A DNA stretch of 64,000 bases, taken from assembly GCF_020497125.1 (NCBI RefSeq), contig NC_059076.1, forward strand, positions 6,253,951-6,317,950, read 5' to 3'. Below are positions 46,165-57,129 of the stretch, in pieces. A program made the position numbers and the translations under genes. The stretch's first letter is position 1. Each line of letters begins with the position of its first letter. The notes beneath the pieces were generated by a model. The model worked only from the letters and a program-made list of their open reading frames with translations. It had not been told where the DNA came from and did no database searches. Origin of the DNA: Mauremys mutica (Eukaryota > Chordata > Testudines > Geoemydidae).

Positions 46165-46868
46165 GCCCCCTTGACCCAAGTGCATGTGCCTGCTCTCTCT
46201 CTCCCCATTTCGTAGGAGGGCACTGCTCTATCCCAGAGCAGGGACAATGTCTTCACCATCTTGGGCTTCCTGGCTACAGCTCTCCCAGCTAGGCCATTGC
46301 AGTTCAGCTCTCCCTCCAGGGTGCCTCAATGCCCAGGCCACTTCCTCCAGTGACTAATGGGGGGTGACCCAGGCCCACCCACTACTTTAGGTCTCAGTCC
46401 AGGGACCCTGTAGATTGCAGCCATCTGCTGGGTCCCTTTAACTATGTCACAGACCTTTTCTAGCTCTCTGGGCCACTTCCTCACAGTCCCACACTGTCTT
46501 CACCCTTACCTCAGGGCCTAATGGAGTCCCCCAACCAGCTCAGGGCTCCTTCTCGCTCTTCCCAGCTTCTGGCAGCACTGCCCTGTCTGGGGTTCTACAG
46601 CCAGCCAGCCAGCCCTGCCCTGCCCTGCCCTGCCCTGCCCTGCCCTGCCCTGCCCTGCCTCATTCCTACAGCTCCAGCAAGGAACTAAACTCTCTCTGAC
46701 CCTGCAGCTCTTCTTATACTAGGCTGCTGGGCCCTGATTGGCTGCATCCTGCACAGCCACTCTAGGCAGCTTGGAGGACCCTCTCCATGGCCCTTTTTGG
46801 GGGCATGGTGTGGCAGGGCCATGAGGCACCAGCAGGAGGCCTCAGAGTTTCTGGTATACCCTGTCACA
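46165..46868 (-). mobile_element. Solo-LTR-like element (second subgroup, copy 1)
   Basis: Collinear with 62260-63060: gagtgcatatgcc-like start, gtgcctcaatg.ccaggccac, the cagtccagggaccctgtaga block, and a minus-strand TATA-like region near 46710. Right end CCCTGTCACA. The left end is approximate and no target duplication was found. It contains a CCCTG microsatellite and the left part of the 570-bp duplication. Confidence 0.6.
46613..46658 (+). repeat. (CCCTG)n pentanucleotide microsatellite
   Basis: About nine uninterrupted ccctg units. A shorter version sits at the start of the second duplicate near 47213. Confidence 0.92.
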
Positions 46869-47785
46869 GTAATGCTTCAGCTTAGACTGTGGGGATGAAG
46901 TATGCAAGAGTAAATGGCTCAATGGCTGGACAATGGCTGAAATTTTCTGCTGAACATTTCCATGAACATTAAAAAAAATGCATTTAATCAAAAATTTAAT
47001 CAATGCATTTAATCAAATGCATTAATCAAAAATTTCTGTGGAAAAAAGAACAGTTTCTAACCAGCTCTAGTCTCCTAACACATCAGCATGAAACCTGTCT
47101 AACCAATCTGGGAGTGGATGGCTCTACAAAGTAGGCGCTTTCAGACCAGCTTTGCTTAATCTCCTCTATTTCCTTCAGTGCCAATACAGCGGGAACTGTG
47201 CAAGCCCTGGGGCCCTGCCCTGCCCTGCCTCATTCCTACAGCTCCAGCAAGGAACTAAACTCTCTCTGACCCTGCAGCTCTTCTTATACTAAGCTGCTGG
47301 GCCCTGATTGGCTGCATCCTGCACAGCCACTCTAGGCAGCTTGGAGGACCCTCTCCATGGCCCTTTTTGGGGGCATGGTGTGGCAGGGCCATGAGGCACC
47401 AGCAGGAGGCCTCAGAGTTTCTGGTATACCCTGTCACAGTAATGCTTCAGCTTAGACTGTGGGGATGAAGTATGCAAGAGTAAATGGCTCAATGGCTGGA
47501 CAATGGCTGAAATTTTCTGCTGAACATTTCCATGAACATTAAAAAAAATGCATTTAATCAAAAATTTAATCAATGCATTTAATCAAATGCATTAATCAAA
47601 AATTTCTGTGGAAAAAAGAACAGTTTCTAACCAGCTCTAGTCTCCTAACACATCAGCATGAAACCTGTCTAACCAATCTGGGAGTGGATGGCTCTACAAA
47701 GTAGGCGCTTTCAGACCAGCTTTGCTTAATCTCCTCTATTTCCTTCAGTGCCAATACAGTGGGAACTGTGCAAGCCCTGGGGCCC
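46643..47785 (+). repeat. Recent 570-bp tandem duplication
   Basis: 46643-47212 and 47213-47785 align with a constant offset of 570 bp. I see only two substitutions (A/G near 46732/47302 and C/T at 47190/47760). Each unit carries the end of an LTR-like element and an AT-rich dispersed repeat. The junction falls in ccctg units, so microsatellite-mediated slippage or unequal exchange is a plausible cause. Confidence 0.92.
46925..47080 (-). repeat. AT-rich dispersed repeat, unit 1
   Basis: gctgaaattttctgctgaac ... aatgcatttaatcaaaaatt ... ctaaccagctctag; reverse orientation of the 40178 family. Repeated exactly at 47495-47650 by the tandem duplication. Confidence 0.55.
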
Positions 47786-48951
47786 AATGTTGCTTCTTCT
47801 AATAGTCACCTTGAAGGTTTTTGTCAAATGGCTTCTAAATTTGCTTTTCTATTAGTTTTGATTTAAGTGTCTTTACAGGCATGTTTTATTGTGGCTGTAT
47901 CTTTCCATGAATTACACAGGGGTCATAAGGACTGACTAGATATAAGGCTAGTGTCAGAGTTCCACTGGGGTATTTTAAAATATATATAACTATATTACCA
48001 CATTTTTAAGAAGTCACTGCTTCTTCTCCCATATGATGGAGTTTGGTTTGATCTTAGAATAGTAACTATGCTGTGCATGCAGGAAATATCAGTTCTCATT
48101 ACCGATCAATCATATGGCACACAACCCTGCCCTGTCATTTTTAGAAATCTTGACTGATGATTTGATGGAGTAGGAAGTTTTGGAAATAATTAGTTAGAGA
48201 GCCAAGGGGCATAATAATAGTTATATTAACTAATGATAATCCCATGCTCCTCTGTACATATAGCTTTCATCTGAGGATCTCAAAGCACTTTATAAATCCT
48301 AATTCATTCAATCTCCTAACCCCCTACATTCCCCCCAGAGACTATTATTACTTCCATGTCATAGACAAGCAAACTGAGGTTCAGAAAAGTTAAGGCCAAT
48401 ATTTTCAGACTGGGGTAGCCTAAAGAAATGTTCTGATTTTCCAGGGTGTTGAGCACCCCCTATTTCCAAGTGACTTCAGTAGGACAGTGCTCAGCACCTC
48501 CGGGGCGGGAGGGAGGGGCACCACACTGTAGTTTTAGTGTTGAAAACTCATAAGTTTATCATGAGCCTTGTGATATTAGATGTTCTTCAAGTCCCAGCTC
48601 CTACAGTCAGGTGATTAGATGGGAGACTTAGCTTTCATTTTAAATTAAGCTTCTAGGCCTTGTGGTTTCAGAGAAAAGCTTGAAAATGTGAAATGAGTGC
48701 ATGCTAAAAGGTTAGAGACCAGAAGACAGGCAAAAAGAACAAACATTTATTAAAAATCTCATGGTTTGAAAGCCCAGCTCATTAGTTTTTTAATGCCTGA
48801 CTTACGCTTTTTGAATGTCTCAGTGAAACCTGTCTTACGTGATATGTTGGGGGCTAGTGGAGTCGGTAAAATCTTGAAATCCCCTCAATATCAAGAGCTG
48901 GAGGTATTTTTAATACTCATCTAAATAGCCCCTAATTGTTTACAGATGAGT
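47786..48951. other. Old repeats only
   Basis: 48260-48400 is a MIR-like fragment (ctcaaagcactttataaatc, then aagcaaactgaggttcagaa). 48400-48510 carries the old tgttgagcaccccctatttcc / gtgctcagcacctcc motif. Nothing else was recognised. Confidence 0.5.
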
Positions 48952-48968
48952 ATGTGTGTGAATGGGTT

Positions 48969-49326
48969 CAGGGCTGGCTCCAGGCACTAGCATTCCAAGC
49001 TGGTGCTTGGGGCAGCAATTTTCAAGGAGTGGCAGTCCCTGTTCTTTTGCCCCCAAGCAGCACACCGAATTGCTGCCGCGGGCGGCGGGGGCAGTCCATG
49101 TGCCCTTAGGGTGACATGCGCGTTTCTGTGGTGCCGGCAATTCGGCAGCAGCAGCTTCTATGTTTAGCTGTCCGGGGCGGCTTCAGCTAAACATAGAAGC
49201 TGCCGCTGAATTGCTGCCGCCGCGGAAATGTGCCAGCCGCCCTAAGGGCACATGGACTACCTCCGCTGCCCGCGGCAGCAATTCGGTGCACTGCTTGGAG
49301 CGGCGAAAACTGTAGAGCCGGCCCTG
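48969..49326. mobile_element. Foldback hAT-type MITE
   Basis: 358 bp from CAGGGCTGGCTC to GAGCCGGCCCTG, flanked by aatgggtt and gatgggtt (7 of 8 bases equal). Almost the whole element is one imperfect palindrome. The centre is perfect: 49152-49170 pairs with 49184-49202 (19 bp) around a 13-base loop. It lies 12 bp inside the LTR at 48957-50441. Confidence 0.88.
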
Positions 49327-50018
49327 GATGGGTTCGGTCACAGAGACCCCCTTGGGACTGTCACCTGATGTGCTGAGATTACCTCTGAGCCCGTTTTCCG
49401 TGCCAGCCTGGGATTTCAGATCCCTGCCTTGTTGAGCCAGACATGCTAGCCTGCTGCAGCACAGACCCAGGTCTGGGCCACGCCCCCAAAGCTGCAGACT
49501 TTAACCAAAAACTGCTCAGCAGGTCACCAGTCTCCAGCACCCAGATGCCACATTTCCAATGGGATCCAAACCTCAAATAAATCTGTTTTACTCTGTATAA
49601 AGCTTATACGGGGTAAACTCATAAATTGTCTGCCCTCTATAATTGATAGAGAGATATGCACAGCTGTTTGCTCCCCCAGGTATTAATCACTTACTCTGGG
49701 TTTATCAATAAACAAAAATGATTTTATTAAGTATAAAAAGTTGGATTTAAGTGGTTCCAAGTAATAAGAGACAGAACAGAGCAAGTTACCAAGTAAAATA
49801 AAATAAAACACGCAAGTCTAAGCCTAATATATTAAGAAACAGATTACAGGTAAATCTCACCCTCAGAGATGTTCCAATAAGCTTCTTTCACAGACTAGAC
49901 TCCTTCCTAGTCTTGGCCCAATCCTTTCCCCTGGTACAGTCCTTGTTAGTTCCAGCAGACATCTTAGGTGGAAACTAGGAGTTTCCTCATGCCTGGACCC
50001 TCTTTGCTCTGTTCCATT

Positions 50019-50031
50019 CCCTTTTATAGCT
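50019..50031 (-). promoter_or_regulatory. TATA box of minus-strand LTR
   Basis: Minus strand reads AGCTATAAAAGGG, about 410 bp from the LTR start. Confidence 0.5.
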
Positions 50032-50698
50032 TTGGCGCAAGGCGAGAATCTTTTGTCTGTCTGGGTCTTCACCCCTCTGTCTAAATGGAAAAGCACAAAG
50101 TTTAAGATGGATTACAGTTTAGGTGACATGATCACATGTCTCCGTAAGACCTCCTTCTTCGTTACCCAGGAGCTGGCCAACACGTACACTGGAAGGCTTG
50201 CCGTTAACAAACCCATTCACAGTTCATTGATTCTGAAGCATCCTTAATATCTTCCACTTCATATGTTTACATCTTATTCTCCTAACTCCAGACATAGAAA
50301 TAATACATGCAAACAAATAGGATGAACACACTCAGTAGATCAGAAGTTTTGTTATGATACCTTACAAGAAACCTTTTGCATGAAGCATATTCCAGTTACA
50401 TCATAGTCACATTCACAAAGCATATGGAGTGTAACATCACAATGTGATTCTTTTTCCCATTAGGAACTAGATGTGGTAAGAGGCTATGACAAGGTATTGA
50501 GCCATCTGTGTATGTATCACTAAGGAAATGTCTTCAGTCAAACTTTCACTGAAACTACATCAGCAAAAGGAGACCTATTATGTTCTCTCTGATCAAACAA
50601 AGGACAAATAAAATAGATCTCTGCAGAATATAGAAAGTAGACTGAGCAGGAGAAAGGTGGTATGTATTGATAATAATAAATACATTGTTCTGATATAA

Positions 50699-50905
50699 GG
50701 GCATGCCTATGCTGCAGTTAGACACCCGCGGCTGGCCTATGCCAGTTGACGCGGGCTCCCAGGGCTCCCGCTGCAGGGCTGTGTAATTGCAGCCCAAGCC
50801 TGGAACATCTACACTGCAATGAAACAGCCCCACAGCCTAAGCCCTATGAACCTGAGTCAGCTAGCACGGGCCAGCCACAGGTGCAATTGCTGCGTAGACG
50901 TACCC
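50699..50905. mobile_element. Harbinger-type MITE, 207 bp
   Basis: Ends GGGCATGCCTATGCTGCAGTT and GCTGCGTAGACGTACCC are imperfect inverted repeats. TAA on both sides (50696-50698, 50906-50908) is the usual PIF/Harbinger target duplication. Confidence 0.75.
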
Positions 50906-51429
50906 TAAAAAAATGTTCTGTTCAAGTTCATGAACATTCCACCAAATAGCCCTACCCCTTCACTTAAGTAATTGTTTCATTTCATGACATTACTTTCTAC
51001 TCCCCTTGAAATCAAAAGGCTACTTTTGCTTGAAAATTCTCACTGGGGCCTTCCAAACTAAGGCCTTATCTACACTACAGAGTTTTGTCAACAAAAGTGA
51101 TGTTGACACTCAAAAAGCGCTATAATAAAAATTGGTATTGCGTGTTCACACTCACTCCCTCTGTCGGCAGAGCGTGGCCACAGTTGGGACACAATCATAG
51201 ACAGTGTGAGCAATGCACTGTGGGTACCTAGCCCACAGTGCAGCTTGACACCTTCTGTCACTAGGTCTTGTGGGAAGGTGGAGCAGATCGCGGGGCATCT
51301 TGGGATTGGGCTCAATGGCCCATGATGCATTGCTTTCTGTCCCAGCATTCCATGGGCTTCTGGCTTTCTTTTGTGGCATTTTTCAACAGCCTTTGTTTGC
51401 TGTGCACACTGGCATCTTTGTGAGAAGGG

Positions 51430-52612
51430 ATGGATCCTGCACTGCTCTCCTATGCTCTGATAACTGTCATTAAGACGTTACGGATGGCAGTGCAGTTAAT
51501 CATGAAATTCCTAAGTGAGGAAGACTCCCAGTTCCCTGATGTGCTGTGTCAAATGGATAGAAGCAACTTTAGATTGCTTTTGGCATTCATGGAACAGCTA
51601 CAGATGGCGGATCGTCACTTTAGGGCTCCGGAAACAAGCACTGGCTGGTGGGATCATATAATCACGCAGGTGTGAGATGATGAGCAGTGGCTACAGAACT
51701 TTCGGATGCAGAAAGCTACCTTCCTGGAACTGTGTGTGGAGCTTGCCCCAGCACTCCGGTGCAAGGACATCAGAATGAGAGCTGCCCTATCGGTAGAGAA
51801 GTGAGTGGCAATCACTATGTGGAAGCTGGTGACCAGTCTGCTACCGGTCGGTTGCAAATCAATTTGGAGTCAGAAAGTCGACCGTTGGGGTTGCATTAAT
51901 GCAAGTGTGCAGGGCAGTTAATTGCATCCTGCTATGAAGCACCGTGACTCTGGGAAATGTGCATGAAATAGCGGACAGCTTTGCAGAAATGGGTTTCCCT
52001 AACTGTGGAGGGGCAATGCAGCGCGCACACATTCCAATTTTGGCACCAGACCACCTTGCAACAGAGTACATCGCTAGGAAAGGGTACTTCTCCATGGTGT
52101 TGCAGGCGCCTGTGGATTACCATGGGCATTTTACTGACATCAGTGCAGGGTGGTCAGGGAAAGTGCATGACACACACAGCTTCAGGAACACCAGCCTGTA
52201 TAGAAAGCTACAAGCAGGGACTTTCTTTCCAGACCAGAAGATTACAGTAGGGGATGCTGAAATGTCCATAATGATCCTGGGAGACCCAGCGTACCCCTAA
52301 CAGCTATGGCTCATGAAACCTTACATGGGAAACCTCGACAGCAGTAAGGAGCGGTTCAGCAACAGGTTGAGCAGGTGCTGGATGACAGTGGAAAGTGCCT
52401 CTGGCAGATTAAAGACACGCTGGCGATGCCTTTAAGGCAGGTTAGACCTCAATGAGATAATATTCTCATGGTCATAGCCGTGTGTTGTATGTTGCACAAT
52501 CTCTGTGAAGCTAAGGTTTGCTCGGGGTGGAGTGTTGAGGCAGACCGCTTGCCCACTGATTTTGAGCAGCCAGCTACCAGAGCTATCAGAAAGGCCCAGA
52601 AGGGGGCAATTT
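51430..52612 (+). pseudogene. Harbinger (HARBI1-like) DDE transposase remnant
   Basis: Several frames together give the family order: WWDHIITQV near 51647, DDEQWLQNFRMQKATFLELC near 51678, FPNCGGAMQRAHIPILAPDH near 51998-52050, RKGYFSMVLQAPVDYHGHF near 52076-52130, GWSGKVHDTHSFRN, ITVGDAEMSIMILGDPAYP near 52240-52297, then LDSSKERFSNRLSR and a TVES block near 52390. Frameshifts and stops (TGA near 51674, TAA at 52298-52300) break it. In active relatives the segment before HIPI contains a catalytic aspartate (IDG-type); here it reads MQR, so that residue is missing. This copy cannot be active. Confidence 0.88.
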
Positions 52613-52855
52613 GAGTCAGGGAGGCTTTGACACAACACTTTGAAAATAAGAACTAGTAATGTATATCTCTGTGATTGGTGCTGCCATGTTACATTACATG
52701 TAGTTTTCCTAGGAAGCAATGGTGAAATTCTGAGCCTTACATTCCAATAAACAAACGATTAAACTGCCTGAGAATATATTGGTAGTGCCTGCTGTCTTAA
52801 TTTGTAGGAAACAAATAAAGATGAGTTACCATTCAAAAACTTTGCTTTTATTGCA

Positions 52856-52880
52856 CAACACACACAGACAGACACACACA
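52856..52880 (+). repeat. Short CA/GACA repeat
   Basis: acaacacacacagacagacacacacac, within the Harbinger relic. Confidence 0.8.
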
Positions 52881-53389
52881 CGGTGGGAATGGTGGTACCA
52901 GGAAATGGCAGACTTTCAGAGCTGTGTGTAGGTCCAGCTATCATTATGAAAGTTGTCCGAGGGGGTGGAGTGAAGGGGAAACTTTTCCACAGGTGGGGGG
53001 TCTTTGCAGCAGATCTCACTGCTGAGGGTACGCCAGGAAGTGAGGGTACATCTACTCCATGCTTCTGGCTTCCGCCCTGGTCCCTATGCTGCTCTCCAGT
53101 GTGTTGCTTTGGTCCCTGCACAAGTGACCAGTGGTGTGGGAAAGTTTCCTACAATCGGGGAAAGGAACAAACCATCTCTGCCAAGGAAACTTCAGCAGAG
53201 GATTGCCGAGTACCTCCGGGAAACTTTCCTAGAGAACTCTCAGGAGGATTCCCGTAAGATTTTGGTGTGCATCAACACCCTGTTCCACAGTACTGATTAT
53301 CTGCACAGGGAAATGTCCGGCTCACAGAAACACAGCCAGACTTATACATTTCTATCCATCAACTCACCTCTGCACTACACAAACCACAG

Positions 53390-53950
53390 CCACTTACCAG
53401 GCATCACCTCTCCTGCTTCTTGCTTGCCAGAGAGCAACTACTGAGACTGGGTAGATACCTCTGGAGTGGTGAACAGTTCCTGGCTGCCTGCCCCACCGGG
53501 TGACCCCACTGGGAGCTCCACATCATCATCTAACTCCACCTCTTCATCAATGACTTTGTTCTCCAGGTTTGGTCCTCTTTTCACTGCATCCAGGCCTGCC
53601 AAAGTATCCATGGGCTCTTGGCGGAGGAGTCACCCCTGAGGATAGTGTCTAACTCCTTATAGAACCAGCAGGTCTTTGGTGCAGCACCGATTTGCCTCCT
53701 TCGCCTGATGGTATGCCTTCCTCAGCTCCTTTATCTTCACTCTGCACTGCAGCTTGTCCCGATCATTGCTCTCTTTGCACAAGCCTTGAGAAATCTGCCC
53801 CTAGGTATCTCAATTTCTATGGCTCAAGCGCAGCTGGGACTGCAGAGCCTCCTCTCTCCAGATACTGGCAGATGCATCTGCTCCGCAGTGATCCAAGTGG
53901 GAGAGCGTTTGGTGTGATAAGCCACTGCGGTGACCTGGGAAAGATGTGAT
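53390..53950 (-). pseudogene. Harbinger Myb/SANT-like DNA-binding protein remnant
   Basis: On the minus strand RVKIKELRKAYHQAKEAN (about 53746-53690) followed after a frameshift by APKTCWFYKELDTILRG (about 53680-53630) is the C-terminal half of the Myb/SANT-like trihelix domain that accompanies Harbinger transposases. Acidic residues (KSLMKRW... region near 53530) and a PGM-like end near 53400 follow. Frameshifts and stops are present. Its partner lies convergently at 51430-52612. Confidence 0.75.
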
Positions 53951-54369
53951 ACAGTGACCACAAACCAGTTACACGTAAATAAATCTTGTTTGTATTAGAA
54001 GATACAAGTTACACTCAGACATCTACACAACCTGAGAGACATACCCATAGATATTATGGACTCTGGTGGCTCTCTCAACAGTTGGTCATCGATAGAGGAG
54101 AGGAGAGGTTCCTGATGGGGTCTTCCCAATGAGGTCTTCCCACTTTAGCCCAGCCAGGACACCCCTTATCTTGTTATTCTGACCACGCCTAACACCTTAT
54201 GCATATGCATGAGTGTTCCAACCCTCTTCTTTATCTGTACTTCCACACCCCATACATTTTGGAGTGCCCCACTTCCCATAGGTTGTTCTCTTAGTTCCCC
54301 TTTTTCTTACTAGCATCTTACTAAGATTTACATCAACCTGTTTCCAGGGCAACCTGTGGTCAGAACAGA
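53951..54369. other. No gene recognised
   Basis: tgaccacaaaccagttacac to about 54230 is probably repeat-derived (LTR-like composition, aaataaatcttg near 53980), but no paired ends are visible. Confidence 0.3.
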
Positions 54370-54640
54370 ATGGGTTCGAAGGGTCATCTAGTCTAAGCCA
54401 CTGCCAAGATGCAGGATTTGTTGTGTTTAAACCACCCAAGACAGATGGCTCTGTCCAGCCTCCTTTTAAAAATCTCCTGCGAAGGAGCTTCCACAACATC
54501 CCTAGGCAGCTTGTTCCATTGTCCTACTATTCTTATAGTTAGGACGTTTTTCCTGTCATGTGGTCTAATTGGGTACATTGTGGTCTATTTTTCTATAACG
54601 TCACCTCATGGCACATCTCTTTTGGCTATATTGGCATAGA
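54370..54640 (-). pseudogene. CR1 fragment, minus strand, C-terminal region and tail
   Basis: Minus-strand frame 54578-54393 reads RIVGQWNKLPRDVVEAPS, then IFKRRLDRA, the conserved end of CR1 ORF2. The element's 3' tail (cagaatgggttcgaagggtc on the plus strand) is at 54370. It is a diverged copy. Confidence 0.85.
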
Positions 54641-56700
54641 GTCAGTCTTAGGTCATCCACTCATGTAGAGTCTCCTGAAGCCTGAGGCCTAGTGTGGCTA
54701 AGCTGAAATCTCCCAGGCCTTAGCCAGTAAGCCTTGCTTTATTTATATACCTAATACACGCTCATCACTCCTAAATCCTTATCAATCTTGTACTTCCATC
54801 ATCCTGTAATTTAAATCTATTCATCACATATTGATAACATGAGATAACATAAAAGTTCACCATGACAACATCACACTTCAATGTGGGGGAAATGAACTTA
54901 TTGTGACACATAAAAAACCCACCCCAAATATTTTGGATGAAAATGGACTTTTGGCAAACATTTCTGTTTTGTAAAAGCTTTTTGTTGGGGAGGGGCTGGG
55001 AAAATTTGACCAACTTGATTGACTGATGTTTGCTGGATAAGAAAAGAACCAGATAAGTAGTAATATCACCAGGTGTCCCTATCGCAGTGGACAGAGCATC
55101 ACTGCATAGGAGAGGGCATCCTAGCTCTGGATCCAGCAGGAGAAAGATCCATATTCCTTAGCTGTTATCTTCTCAGAACCTGGAGAAGACCATCCCATGA
55201 ACCCAGCCAGTCACAAGAGGTGTAGACTGGGGCAAGCTGGGATGCCACTAGGGGCAGAGTTTACTTTTGCATTTATTTCTACAGAGCACTTCTCCTAATG
55301 ACACACCTACCCCCTCTGAGGCCATGATCCCAGGAGGGAGAGAGATGAACTGCTTACCTCCCTCCACTTGTGCAGTGGATCACATGAAGCTTTTGGGAAC
55401 TGCACGGAAGCTATGCAGGAGCACATGCAGTGTAGCATGTTGCTCTGCAATATATTTGCCAGGCACATCTGCCCACTGCCCCAGCCCTCTGTCTGTTAAT
55501 CTCTCTCACCTGGGACTACTTCTAACATTCCAGGCCTCTGGCAGCTTCACACAGCCTCTCTGTTTCTAACCTGCCATGCCAGTGTGGTGGCCCAGGAGCT
55601 GTCCACCAGTGACACCACTGAAAGATGCCATCAGGGCGAAGGGGCCTCAGCAGCCGCTGCTGACGGGGCCATCAATCAGGCCTGGCCCTAGGAGCTGAAG
55701 CTGTGGGGATCAAGCAGAAACTTTCTGTGGCTTCTGCTGTTCATCAAGTATTTTGTATCAGGCAGTTGATCCTGCAAGAAAACCCAGAGCCTTGGCTGTA
55801 TTGCTAAGGGAGGAATGCGCTGTTCCAATCCTTAACTGACTTGATGGGGTCCCCATTAGTGTGAATTAGACAGCATGCACACCAACCTGAAATGCACAGT
55901 GACAGGTTGCTAAGGACTGCTCGTACAGAATAATAAAACTAGGGCTGGCCAAGCCAATCGAGCACACGATATGGGAATGGCTTTTGGGGAAGATAAGGAA
56001 TTATCATCCCTCTGGGGAGGAGATAACAGCCAGAAGTAGAAGAGATTGAAAGAGACATGATGGAATAGTACATTCAGCCCTACAAGCCAGTTACAGGACA
56101 AGCTCCACTGCTTAGCTCTCATTTACTTCAGAGTCTATGGAAAGCTTAAGGTTTTCCTAACAATGTTAAACATCAGAAAAATAAATATAAGGTGAAGAAG
56201 GTAAAAGGAATAGTTCTTGACAGCTCTCTAACTGCATCAAGTCTGATTGAAGTGTTTGACTCAGAATTATAGCAGCAAAACACAAGGGAAAAAATCCTGG
56301 AGCTTTAATAAAAAAAAAAACTCATTCTACAAGTTATGTAAAAAAAAATTTTAATATAAAAAGTGGCTTATGGAGTCATTTTCCCATGCTCCACTGATTT
56401 ACCAATTCATGAAATATGAGACCAGTCATATTAAGTACTAATGTAATGGCATTTTTGATGACACAAACTTGTGAAAGCAATAGAGCAGTGGCATGTAATT
56501 TTATTTAGAGTTAACTTGAAGGCAGTTGGTTTTACTATACAATTAGTTATTACAATTTATTAATCCTTTGTTAAGACAGCAATGAGCTTGGTGGTATAAG
56601 AGACTCAAGAATTAAAGACGGATTGTGCCCTAAAGAGCTTATGATCTAAGAGATAGAAGCAGAGATGAAGCTAATTCCCCTTTCTGGTCTCCAGCCTCAG
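54641..56700. other. No gene; one AT-rich repeat block
   Basis: 54900-55015 resembles the AT-rich family at 40178. 55070-55190 has a tRNA-SINE-like wording without clear boxes. A-runs occur at 56310-56350. Nothing else is supportable. Confidence 0.35.
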
Positions 56701-56736
56701 TAAGGGTCTACTTCTGGTCTACACTGGTGGGGGGGG

Positions 56737-56802
56737 TCGATATAAGATACGTAACTTCAGCTACGGGAATAGTGTAGCTGAAGTCGACGTATCTTATTTC
56801 GA
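56737..56802. repeat. Hairpin with about 28-bp arms
   Basis: 56737-56764 (tcgatataagatacgtaac...) pairs with 56774-56802 (...gtcgacgtatcttatttcga) around a 9-base loop, with few mismatches. Confidence 0.8.
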
Positions 56803-56913
56803 CTTACCTCCTGTCCTCATGGCGTGAGATTGACGGCTGTGGCTCCCCTGTCGACTCCGCTTCTGCCGCTCGCTCTGGTGGATTTCCGGAGTCGGACGGG
56901 AGCGCGTTTGGGG

Positions 56914-56952
56914 ATCGATATATCGCATCTAGACGAGACGCGATATATCGAT
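56914..56952. repeat. Hairpin with 13-bp perfect arms
   Basis: atcgatatatcgc (56914-56926) pairs perfectly with gcgatatatcgat (56940-56952). Confidence 0.85.
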
Positions 56953-57129
56953 GCCCGGTAGATCGATCGCTACCCACCGATCCTGCGGGTAGTCTGGACA
57001 TACCCTAACAAATTAATTAACAGGAATAGACGAAGAGGCAGGAAGAGTGATCATTTGGCCAGACTGAATGAACGTGATCACATAGTTATAAACAAAATGT
57101 TGTTTTGAGTTGTGGAAAGTAACTCTTCA

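Larger units (their letters stand above)
48957..50441 (-). mobile_element. Solo LTR, minus strand, with MITE near its 3' end
   Basis: Minus-strand start TGTGATGTTACACTCC and end ACCCATTCACA, flanked by atgtg (48952-48956, 50442-50446). Without the MITE it is about 1.1 kb. The minus strand carries a TATA box, AGCTATAAAAGGG, near 50020-50031. Termini TGTGA...TCACA match the LTRs at 18815 and 29856, so they may share an ancestor. No coding remnant. Confidence 0.75.
51062..53950 (+). mobile_element. PIF/Harbinger transposon relic with both genes
   Basis: The left end ggccttatctacactacag follows TAA (51059-51061), like the Harbinger MITEs here. The element carries a transposase remnant on the plus strand and a Myb/SANT-like remnant on the minus strand, pointing at each other. 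This two-gene layout is characteristic of PIF/Harbinger. The right terminal repeat was not found and appears lost near 53950. Confidence 0.82.
56704..57005. mobile_element. Palindrome-rich Harbinger-type MITE
   Basis: 302 bp from GGGTCTACTTCTGGTC to GTCTGGACATACCC with TAA duplicated outside (56701-56703, 57006-57008). It contains two strong internal palindromes (56737-56802 and 56914-56952) and many CpGs (tcgacgta, cgatatatcg). No coding potential beyond composition. Confidence 0.8.

Noticed and set aside
46685..47437. Two nearly identical 60-codon minus-strand frames as a duplicated gene
   Set aside because: They are the two halves of the 570-bp tandem duplication and lie in an LTR-like element.
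51944..52300. Domesticated Harbinger transposase gene
   Set aside because: The open piece is short, an expected catalytic residue is missing, and the flanking parts are frameshifted, so a relic is simpler.
52856..52880. CA-rich tract as a regulatory element
   Set aside because: Simple repeat within a transposon relic, with no further support.
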